A stretch of DNA of 64,000 nt from the NCBI GenBank assembly GCA_949502025.1, contig CATBCG010000032.1, forward strand, positions 1 through 64,000, read 5' to 3'. The position numbers and the translations under genes were made by a program. Below are positions 17,115 through 24,654 of this stretch, piece by piece. Below the pieces are notes generated by a model. It was not told the DNA's origin. It did no database searches and saw only the letters and a program-made list of their open reading frames with translations. The first letter of the stretch is position 1; each line of letters opens with the position of its first letter. The stretch comes from MGBC131033 sp910585655 (GTDB taxonomy: Bacteria > Bacillota > Clostridia > Lachnospirales > Lachnospiraceae).

Positions 17115-19085
17115 ATGCCAAACATTCAGGTCTTAGATCAGACGACGATCAATCAAATCGCTGCCGGAGAGGTGATCGAGCGTCCCAGCGCCGTAGTAAA
17201 AGAGCTGACGGAAAATGCGATCGACGCAGGAGCCAGCGCGATTACGGTTGAAATCAAAGAAGGCGGGATTTCCCTAATCCGGATTACCGACAATGGAAGA
17301 GGAATTGAAAAAGAAGATATTCGTTCGGCATTTTTGCGCCATGCCACAAGTAAGATCCGTACAGCGGAAGATTTGCTCTCGATTTCCAGCCTTGGCTTTC
17401 GCGGAGAGGCGCTTTCTAGCATCGCTGCCGTTGCACAGGTGGAGCTGATCACCAAGACGGCAGGAGAGTTTACCGGCTATCGCTATGTAATCGAAGGCGG
17501 GGAAGAGGGCAGCAACGGAGAGCATGGGCTAGAACCGATTGGCTGTCCGGAAGGGACTACTCTGGTAGTCCGCAACCTCTTTTACAATACTCCTGCCAGA
17601 AAAAAATTTTTAAAGACGCCTGCCAGCGAGGGCAGTTATATTCAGGATGTGATGGAGCATATGGCGGTTTCTCATCCGGAAGTGGCGATGAAGCTGATTG
17701 TCAATGGGCAGACGAAGCTTCAGACACCTGGAAACGGAAATCAAAAAGATGTGATCTACTATCTGTATGGGCGTGAAGTTGCGGCAAACGTGATAGAAAT
17801 TGCTGACGAATATGCACGGATGCGTCTGACCGGTTATATCGGAAAGCCTTCTGTTACAAGAGGCAACCGTAACTTAGAGCATTATTTTTTAAATGGACGC
17901 TTTATTCGCAATCCGGTGATCAGCCGGGCGGTTGAGGATGCCTATAAGCCGTATCTGATGCAGCACCGTTATCCGTTTACTTCCTTATTGCTGCAGGTTC
18001 CGCCTGATTTTATCGACGTCAATGTCCATCCAGCCAAATTAGAGGTTCGCTTTCGGAATACCGAGGCACTCTATCAGTTGATTTATCATGCTGTCGGCGA
18101 AGGATTGCGTATGCGGGAGCCGATTCCGGCAGTCAGCCCTGGAAGAGAAGAGAAAAAAGAAAAAAGCATACCAAAGCCTGCGCCGATGCCGGAACCTTTT
18201 GAAGTCAGACGGAGGGAAACCCTTCGACAAGAATCCGTCATTCCAAAGTTGTCCGCTACGCCTAAAACGCAAACGCTTCCTCCGGTGTTTGCAGAACCAT
18301 TTAAAACAGAACCATCTAAAAAAGAAGAGTCAATAGAAGCATCAAAACTCGCCGAGCAAACTTCTCCTACTGAGAAAACTTCTCCTACTGAGAAGAGTTC
18401 TCTTACTAAGGAGACTTCTCTTACGGAGGAAACTCCTCTTGTCAAGGAGACTTCTGACTATGTGGTTCTTGTACAGGAAGAGCTTCCGTTTTTGAGCGAA
18501 CAGGCAAGAGCGAAACATCGCTTGATTGGTCAGCTATTTGCGACGTACTGGCTGTTTGAGTACGAAGATAGGTTTTATCTGCTTGACCAGCATGCTGCCC
18601 ATGAAAAGGTACTGTATGAGCGAACCGTCAAACGTCTGGCGAACAGACAGATGGAGTCGCAAAATCTGATGCCTGCGATTGTCCTGACGCTTTCCGCCAG
18701 GGAAGAGTCTGCTTTAGAGGAGCTGTCGGACTATTTTAAAGAGGCAGGGTTTGAGATTACTCCTTTTGGCGGAAGGGAGTATGCCATATCGGCGGTTCCG
18801 GTGGAATTGTTTCATTTGGCAGGTGCGGATATGCTGACTTCTATTTTGGATGATTATCTGGAAAGCGAGCGGCTGTATACCCCGGAGGCGGTCTTAGATC
18901 GCATTGCCTCGATGTCCTGTAAGGCGGCAGTCAAGGGGAAGCAGACGTTGACAACAGAAGAAGCGCAGGCGCTGATGGACGAACTGATGACGTTGGATCA
19001 GCCGTATCATTGCCCACATGGAAGACCGACGATGATTGTTATGAGCCAATATGAGATTGAAAAGAAATTTAAAAGAATCGTATAA
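17115..19085 (+). CDS. mutL: DNA mismatch repair protein MutL (endonuclease type)
   Basis: MutL couples mismatch recognition to strand incision. The N-terminal GHKL ATPase shows ELTENAIDAGAS, RITDNGRGIE and GFRGEALSS. The C-terminal domain has the metal-binding endonuclease motif DQHAAHEKVLYE near 488 and CPHGRPT near 631, so it is predicted to nick DNA itself, as in bacteria lacking MutH. The 656-residue protein has a linker (about 345-450) rich in P, E, K, T and S that contains five imperfect TSPTEK repeats. Confidence 0.96.
   Translation: MPNIQVLDQTTINQIAAGEVIERPSAVVKELTENAIDAGASAITVEIKEGGISLIRITDNGRGIEKEDIRSAFLRHATSKIRTAEDLLSISSLGFRGEALSSIAAVAQVELITKTAGEFTGYRYVIEGGEEGSNGEHGLEPIGCPEGTTLVVRNLFYNTPARKKFLKTPASEGSYIQDVMEHMAVSHPEVAMKLIVNGQTKLQTPGNGNQKDVIYYLYGREVAANVIEIADEYARMRLTGYIGKPSVTRGNRNLEHYFLNGRFIRNPVISRAVEDAYKPYLMQHRYPFTSLLLQVPPDFIDVNVHPAKLEVRFRNTEALYQLIYHAVGEGLRMREPIPAVSPGREEKKEKSIPKPAPMPEPFEVRRRETLRQESVIPKLSATPKTQTLPPVFAEPFKTEPSKKEESIEASKLAEQTSPTEKTSPTEKSSLTKETSLTEETPLVKETSDYVVLVQEELPFLSEQARAKHRLIGQLFATYWLFEYEDRFYLLDQHAAHEKVLYERTVKRLANRQMESQNLMPAIVLTLSAREESALEELSDYFKEAGFEITPFGGREYAISAVPVELFHLAGADMLTSILDDYLESERLYTPEAVLDRIASMSCKAAVKGKQTLTTEEAQALMDELMTLDQPYHCPHGRPTMIVMSQYEIEKKFKRIV
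18360..18449 (+). repeat. 18-base tandem repeat in the mutL linker
   Basis: Five imperfect copies of an 18-base unit beginning ACTTCTCCTACTGAGAAA encode TSPTEK, TSPTEK, SSLTKE, TSLTEE and TPLVKE. The first two copies differ by one base. Unit number could vary by slippage without breaking the frame. Confidence 0.85.
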
Positions 19086-19109
19086 AAAAGGGAAAGAGGG
19101 TTAGAAGGG

Positions 19110-20063
19110 ATGAAGCAGCCAAAGCCTCCTTTGGTGGTGTTGACCGGTCCGACGGCAGTAGGAAAAACGGATCTTTCGATCCGGCTGGCAAAACGGATCG
19201 GCGGAGAGATTATTTCGGCAGATTCCATGCAGGTTTACCGGGGGATGGATATTGGCACCGCCAAGATTAGCGAAGAGGAGAAGCAGGGTGTCCCGCATTT
19301 TTTATTGGATGAGTTAGAGCCGTGGGAGGAATTCCATGTGGCGCTTTTTCAACAGAAAGCAAAACAGTATATCAAAGAAATTTATGGTAGAGGACATATT
19401 CCGATCCTTGTCGGCGGCACTGGTTTTTATATCCAATCGGTGTTATATGACATTGATTTTAAGGAGCCTGTTTTAGAAGAAGAAAAGGATATCCGACAGG
19501 ATTTGGAAAAAAAAGCGCAGGATAAGGGCGAGGCGTGGCTGCACGAGGAGTTGGAAAAAGTAGATCCGGTCAGCGCTGGGCAAATCCATCCGCACAACGT
19601 CAAACGGGTGATTCGGGCGTTGGAATACTACCGACAGACCGGAGAACCGATTTCGGCTCACAACGCCAGGGAACGGGAAAAGGAATCCCCCTATGCGTTT
19701 TGCTATTTCGTCTTAAATCAGGATCGCAGTGTGTTATACGAGCGAATCGACGAGCGGATAGAAAAGATGATGGAGGCAGGCTTGCTAGAGGAAGTTGCCA
19801 GGCTGCGAGGGGCAGGCTGTAATCGAAGCTTGGTTTCCATGCAGGGACTTGGCTATAAAGAGCTTTTGGCTTATTTAGAAGGAGAGTATAGCCTAGAGGA
19901 AGCAGTCTACCGACTCAAACGGGATACAAGACACTTTGCCAAACGGCAGCTTACCTGGTTTGGCAGGGAAAGAGAAGTTATTTGGATACAAAAGGAAGAA
20001 TTTCCGGATACCGAAGCAATTCTGGAATTTATGATAAAAGAACTAAAAGAAAGGGTATACTGA
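19110..20063 (+). CDS. miaA: tRNA dimethylallyltransferase MiaA
   Basis: MiaA transfers a dimethylallyl group to A37 of tRNAs that read codons starting with U. The 317-residue protein has the P-loop GPTAVGKTDLS (about 9-19), the family motifs SADSMQVYRGMDIGTAK and LVGGTGFYIQSVL, and the C-terminal RDTRHFAKRQLTWF. It follows mutL in the usual mutS-mutL-miaA order. No hfq gene follows; an aluminium-resistance/lyase-type gene starts four bases later. Confidence 0.96.
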   Translation: MKQPKPPLVVLTGPTAVGKTDLSIRLAKRIGGEIISADSMQVYRGMDIGTAKISEEEKQGVPHFLLDELEPWEEFHVALFQQKAKQYIKEIYGRGHIPILVGGTGFYIQSVLYDIDFKEPVLEEEKDIRQDLEKKAQDKGEAWLHEELEKVDPVSAGQIHPHNVKRVIRALEYYRQTGEPISAHNAREREKESPYAFCYFVLNQDRSVLYERIDERIEKMMEAGLLEEVARLRGAGCNRSLVSMQGLGYKELLAYLEGEYSLEEAVYRLKRDTRHFAKRQLTWFGREREVIWIQKEEFPDTEAILEFMIKELKERVY

Positions 20064-20067
20064 TACT

Positions 20068-21384
20068 ATGATAGAAGAAAAACAAAAAGACGGCGCCGGA
20101 CAGAGTGCGCTTTGGCAAGCTTATCAGTCGCTTGGAATCAGCGAGGAGGTACTGCGTTTTGGACAGGAAAAGGAAGCCTTACTGGAGGAGCGTTTCCGGG
20201 CGATTGACCAGGTAGCGGAGCTAAATCAGATGAAAATACTTGCTGCTATGCAGAAAAACCGGGTAAGTGATATTCATTTTGCTGCCAGCAGCGGATATGG
20301 TTACAACGATATTGGACGAGATACGTTAGAAGAGGTGTATGCCGATGTCTTTCACACAGAATCAGCTCTCGTACGTCCTTCCTTGATGTGCGGGACGCAT
20401 GCGCTGACGGTAGCACTCTCTGGAAATCTGCGTCCTGGCGACGAGATTTTATCTCCGGTAGGAAAGCCTTATGATACGTTAGACGGAGTAATCGGTATTA
20501 CCGAAACACCTGGTTCCCTGGCAGAATATGGAATCACCTACCGGCAGGTCGATTTGCTCTCTGACGGTAGTTTTGACTGGGAGGGGATTCGGACGGCAGT
20601 AGGAGAATCCACTCGTCTAGTGACGATCCAGCGTTCTAAGGGCTATGCGACAAGACCGACGCTTTCCGTCGAGCGGATTGGGGAGCTGATTGCTTTTTTA
20701 AAGCAGATAAAGCCTTCTTTAATCTGTATGGTCGATAACTGTTACGGAGAGTTTGTAGAGCCGTTAGAGCCGACGGACGTAGGGGCAGATCTTTGTGTTG
20801 GTTCTTTAATCAAAAATCCGGGCGGCGGGCTGGCTCCGATAGGCGGATATATCGTAGGGAAGCGGGATTATGTAGAACAGGCGGCGTACCGTCTTTCCTG
20901 TCCGGGATTAGGACGGGAGGTAGGCGCTTCGCTGGGGCTAAACCAGGCTTTTTTCCAGGGGTTGTTTTTAGCGCCTACGGTCGTAGCAGGAGCGTTAAAA
21001 GGAGCGATTTTTGCTGCGAATCTCTATGAAGCTTTGGGCTTTCCGGTATTGCCGGATGGAAGGGAATCAAGACATGATATCATTCAGGCTGTGACGCTTG
21101 GATCGGCAGAAGGCGTTATCGCTTTTTGTAAAGGGATTCAGGCAGCCGCTCCGGTAGACAGCTTTGTCACTCCGGAGCCTTGGGATATGCCGGGCTATGG
21201 GGATCCGGTGATTATGGCAGCAGGAGCGTTTGTGCAGGGTTCCTCGATTGAATTGTCGGCAGACGGTCCGATTAAGCCTCCTTATGCCGTATATTTTCAG
21301 GGCGGTCTGACCTGGTATCATGCGAAACTGGGGATTTTGATGTCCGTACAGAAGCTAAGTGAAGCAGGGTTAATAACCATCTGA
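20068..21384 (+). CDS. ynbB: PLP-dependent methionine gamma-lyase-like protein (YnbB family)
   Basis: This 438-residue protein belongs to the fold-type I PLP family often annotated as aluminium resistance protein or methionine gamma-lyase family. It shows the PLP-lysine region LCVGSLIKNPGGGLAP near 243-256, the cofactor-site segment SLMCGTHALTVALSGNL and MVDNCYGEF. Its physiological reaction is unclear; the annotation rests on fold similarity. In B. subtilis the related ynbB also lies downstream of miaA, but with hfq and ynbA between. Here it begins only four bases after the miaA stop. Confidence 0.85.
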   Translation: MIEEKQKDGAGQSALWQAYQSLGISEEVLRFGQEKEALLEERFRAIDQVAELNQMKILAAMQKNRVSDIHFAASSGYGYNDIGRDTLEEVYADVFHTESALVRPSLMCGTHALTVALSGNLRPGDEILSPVGKPYDTLDGVIGITETPGSLAEYGITYRQVDLLSDGSFDWEGIRTAVGESTRLVTIQRSKGYATRPTLSVERIGELIAFLKQIKPSLICMVDNCYGEFVEPLEPTDVGADLCVGSLIKNPGGGLAPIGGYIVGKRDYVEQAAYRLSCPGLGREVGASLGLNQAFFQGLFLAPTVVAGALKGAIFAANLYEALGFPVLPDGRESRHDIIQAVTLGSAEGVIAFCKGIQAAAPVDSFVTPEPWDMPGYGDPVIMAAGAFVQGSSIELSADGPIKPPYAVYFQGGLTWYHAKLGILMSVQKLSEAGLITI

Positions 21385-21490
21385 AAAGAAATTACTTGTA
21401 AATGTATAGAAAATTATAAGTATACAAATGGGATAAGTTGTGGTAGACTGTTAGAGGATATACACAAACAGGACAGACAGAAGAACAGCT

Positions 21491-22204
21491 ATGACGATAA
21501 AAACATCTATAACAGCGCGAAAAACGATTAAGGAACTTCCAAAGAGGGAGCGACCGTATGAAAAGTGTTTGGAATCCGGAGCGGGAAGTTTAACGGACGC
21601 CGAATTATTGGCTGTGATCCTGCGTTCCGGCACCAAGGACGCCAACTGTGTTGAACTTGCCAGAGAGGTATTGTCCGTGTCAGAGACAGAACCGGGTCTT
21701 TTGGGGCTGCATCGGGTGACGAGCGCAGAATTAGAGCAGATACCAGGGATCGGACCGGTCAAGGCAACGCAGCTTTTGTGTATTGGCGAGCTGTGCAAGC
21801 GGATGGCAGCCGCCGGTCATCGGGAGGGTGTCTGCCTTACTTCGCCGGAACGGATTGCCGACCGTTATATGGAGCAGTTACGGCATTTGGAACAGGAGCA
21901 TGTTTTACTGCTGCTTTTGGATTCTAAATGCCATCTGCTAAAGGAACTGACGCTTTCCATCGGTTCGGTCAACCAGTCTATTCTAACTCCGAGAGAGGTT
22001 CTGATTGCGGCGCTGCAGTACAGGGCAGTCCATATGATACTGCTTCATAACCATCCCAGTGGAGATCCGTCTCCCAGCAAAGCCGATCTGGCGACTACCC
22101 GCAAAGTAAAGGAGGCGGGAGATATGCTGGGGATTCCTTTGATGGATCACATCATTATGGGAGATCATAAATACATCAGCCTAAAGGAACAGGGACTGTT
22201 CTAG
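21491..22204 (+). CDS. radC: RadC-family JAMM protein
   Basis: RadC proteins combine a helix-hairpin-helix segment (IPGIGPVKATQLL near 78) with a C-terminal JAMM/MPN metalloprotease-like domain (HNHPSGDPSPSKAD near 185). The classical repair role of RadC has been questioned. The 237-residue protein keeps the zinc ligands. Its location next to mreB is conserved in many Gram-positive genomes. Confidence 0.92.
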   Translation: MTIKTSITARKTIKELPKRERPYEKCLESGAGSLTDAELLAVILRSGTKDANCVELAREVLSVSETEPGLLGLHRVTSAELEQIPGIGPVKATQLLCIGELCKRMAAAGHREGVCLTSPERIADRYMEQLRHLEQEHVLLLLLDSKCHLLKELTLSIGSVNQSILTPREVLIAALQYRAVHMILLHNHPSGDPSPSKADLATTRKVKEAGDMLGIPLMDHIIMGDHKYISLKEQGLF

Positions 22205-22228
22205 TAGGGCAGAAAGAGGAGGCATTCC

Positions 22229-23272
22229 ATGTCAGGTAAGATCATCGGAATTGATCTGGGGACGAAAGTCCTGAAATTATACAGAAAAGGTGACGGAGTT
22301 ATTTTTGACCAGCAAAATGTCATTGCAGTAGAAAACCGTAAAAAGCTTTTGGCGATTGGCGACGCGGCAGCAGAGATGATGGAAAAGGCGCCAATGAAAA
22401 TCCGGGTGACGTATCCGGTTCATAACGGAGTCATCGCAGACGTCAGTTCGATGCACCGTTTGTTTAACGAGTGCTTCCGCCAACTGTACGGGGCTCCGAA
22501 AAAGGCGAGAGGGCTAAGCTTTTTGATTGCGCTTCCTACCGATATCACAGAGGTAGAAAAAAGAGCTTTTGTAGATTTGGTGCTTTCCTCTGAGGTGCCT
22601 TCTAAGCGGGTTAATCTGGTGGATAAGCCGATCTGTGTGGCGTTGGGGGCAGGACTTGACGTAACCAATTCGACTGGTATTATGACGGTGGATATCGGAG
22701 CGGATACGACCGAGGTTTCGATTTTATCCCTGGGCGGTATTGTTTTAAGCAAGTTGATCAATTTGGGCGGGAACCATATCGATGCTTCGATTAAGCTTTC
22801 CATTAAGAAAAACTATAACCTGCATATCGGAGATAAGACTGCCGAAATGGTAAAAAAAGAAATCGCCAGCGCGGTTCCTTCGGAAACCGTAACCAGAATG
22901 GTTCGGGGACGGGATGTTGTGACCGGACTGCCAAAGGAAGTAGAGGTCAGCTCGGATATGGTATACGAGGCAATCCAGGAGAATCTCCATACGATAGTCG
23001 ATGCCGTAAGGATTATTTTAGAGCGGACGCCCCCGGAAATTTCCTCGGATATCATGGACGCCGGAGTCTATGTAACAGGCGGATCTGCCAATATCGGGCA
23101 TTTGGCAGATTTGTTCCATCGGGAAACCAATTTAAAAATCAATATTATGGACGATCCGGAAAATATGGTAGTGAAGGGATTGGGCGCTATCATGGAAAAC
23201 AACCAGATCGACACACTTTCCTATGCTTATCAGCAGGCTAATTTCTCCTTGATGGCAAAGGAAGAAAAATAA
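22229..23272 (+). CDS. mreB: rod-shape protein MreB
   Basis: MreB is the actin-like filament that guides lateral wall synthesis. The 347-residue protein shows the phosphate-binding loop GIDLGTKVLKLY at the N-terminus, TVDIGADTTEVSIL in the middle and YVTGGSANIGHL near the C-terminus. It begins the mreB-mreC-mreD-pbp set and lies 24 bases after radC with a clear AGAGGAGG. Confidence 0.95.
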   Translation: MSGKIIGIDLGTKVLKLYRKGDGVIFDQQNVIAVENRKKLLAIGDAAAEMMEKAPMKIRVTYPVHNGVIADVSSMHRLFNECFRQLYGAPKKARGLSFLIALPTDITEVEKRAFVDLVLSSEVPSKRVNLVDKPICVALGAGLDVTNSTGIMTVDIGADTTEVSILSLGGIVLSKLINLGGNHIDASIKLSIKKNYNLHIGDKTAEMVKKEIASAVPSETVTRMVRGRDVVTGLPKEVEVSSDMVYEAIQENLHTIVDAVRIILERTPPEISSDIMDAGVYVTGGSANIGHLADLFHRETNLKINIMDDPENMVVKGLGAIMENNQIDTLSYAYQQANFSLMAKEEK

Positions 23273-23286
23273 GAAAGGATTGTTCC

Positions 23287-24147
23287 ATGCGTAAACGGAC
23301 GAATATTGCCATAGAGCCGAAAGTTGTACTGATTGCAGGCATCATTCTCTGCTGCCTTTTGATTTTCTTTTCTTTTCGGTACAAGGAAAAAATGGCTCCG
23401 ATCAAGGCGGCAGCAGGGAATGTCATTACCCCGATGCAGGTTGGAATCAACCGAGCCGGAAGCTGGATTTCAGATCGTCTTGAACGGTTTGCCAGTGTCG
23501 ATGAACTGATAGAAGAAAACAACCGATTAAAGGAGGAACTCTATACTCTGGATTATGAAAATAAAATTTTGCTTCAGAACCGTTATGAGCTGGACAACTT
23601 CCGAAAGCTTTACGACCTGGATCAAAATTATGCGGATTATCCGAAAGTAGCCGCCAGAGTAATTGCCAACGACAGCAGCAACTGGTACAGCAATTTCCGT
23701 ATCGATAAGGGAAGCGAAGACGGAATTGCCATTGATATGAATGTGATGGCTGGAAACGGCTTAGTAGGGATTGTAACGGAGGTTGGGAAAAATTGGGCGA
23801 GAGTCCGTTCGATTATTGACGATTCCACCTATGTCAGCGGGATGTTTTTAAAATCTTCGGATACCTGTATGGTAAAGGGAAATCTAGAGCTGTTAGAGGA
23901 TGGGTTTATTGAAGTAGAGGATATCAAACGGGATGCCGAGGTAAAGGATGGCTACGAAATTGTCACCTCTTATTTAAGCGACAAATATCATCCGGGAATT
24001 TTGATTGGATATTTGAGCAATCTGACGATGGATCCTTCCAATATGACCAAATCAGGGTTACTTACACCTGCCGTTGACTTTTCCAGACTGGATATGGTTC
24101 TGATCATTACGCAGGAAAAGGAACCGTTAGAGGAGGATACGCCATGA
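23287..24147 (+). CDS. mreC: rod-shape protein MreC
   Basis: MreC is a bitopic membrane protein that scaffolds the elongation complex outside the membrane. The 286-residue protein has a basic start, one membrane segment (about 10-30, IALIAGIILCCLLIFF-like), a coiled coil (about 65-105) and a beta-barrel core with GLVGIVTEVGKNWARV. It overlaps mreD by four bases (ATGA). Confidence 0.93.
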   Translation: MRKRTNIAIEPKVVLIAGIILCCLLIFFSFRYKEKMAPIKAAAGNVITPMQVGINRAGSWISDRLERFASVDELIEENNRLKEELYTLDYENKILLQNRYELDNFRKLYDLDQNYADYPKVAARVIANDSSNWYSNFRIDKGSEDGIAIDMNVMAGNGLVGIVTEVGKNWARVRSIIDDSTYVSGMFLKSSDTCMVKGNLELLEDGFIEVEDIKRDAEVKDGYEIVTSYLSDKYHPGILIGYLSNLTMDPSNMTKSGLLTPAVDFSRLDMVLIITQEKEPLEEDTP

Positions 24148-24650
24148 AACGCTGGATCGGAATTGCAGTCCTAATTGTTTTAGGCTATCTGCTGCAGACT
24201 ACCTTGCTGCAAGGCGTTCAGATTGCCGGTGTTGCGCCTAACCTGCTGATCATCCTGCTGGTAGCGGTCTCTTATCGTTCCGGGAAGCTTGGCGGCCTGG
24301 TTGCCGGATTTTTAACCGGGCTGCTTATCGATCTGGTAGAAGGAGATTTGATTGGGCTTTATGCCCTGATTTATATGGTTATTGGTTATCTGCTTGGCTT
24401 TGCCCACAAAATATACTATTATGATGATACGACTATCCCGTTGTTTTTAGTAGCGGCAAGCGATTTTTTATATAATTTTATGATTTACGTCCTGGGCTTT
24501 TTGCTGCGTAACCGACTTCATTTTTTTTTCTATCTAAGGACAATCATACTTCCGGAACTGCTCTATACCGTAGTCCTTTCGGTGTTTATTTACCGTCTGC
24601 TACATAAACTACTCCAAAAGCTGGAGACAAAGAATCAAGAGGAGGCATAA
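24144..24650 (+). CDS. mreD: rod-shape protein MreD
   Basis: MreD is the multispanning membrane partner of MreC. The 168-residue protein is strongly hydrophobic with about five membrane segments and contains GLVAGFLTGLLIDLVEG, typical of the family. It overlaps mreC by four bases and lies five bases before the PBP gene. Confidence 0.9.
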   Translation: MKRWIGIAVLIVLGYLLQTTLLQGVQIAGVAPNLLIILLVAVSYRSGKLGGLVAGFLTGLLIDLVEGDLIGLYALIYMVIGYLLGFAHKIYYYDDTTIPLFLVAASDFLYNFMIYVLGFLLRNRLHFFFYLRTIILPELLYTVVLSVFIYRLLHKLLQKLETKNQEEA

Positions 24651-24654
24651 GCGC

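Noticed and set aside
18086..18445. Minus-strand frame of 119 residues over the mutL linker
   Set aside because: Generated by the TSPTEK repeat region; repetitive and without start signals.
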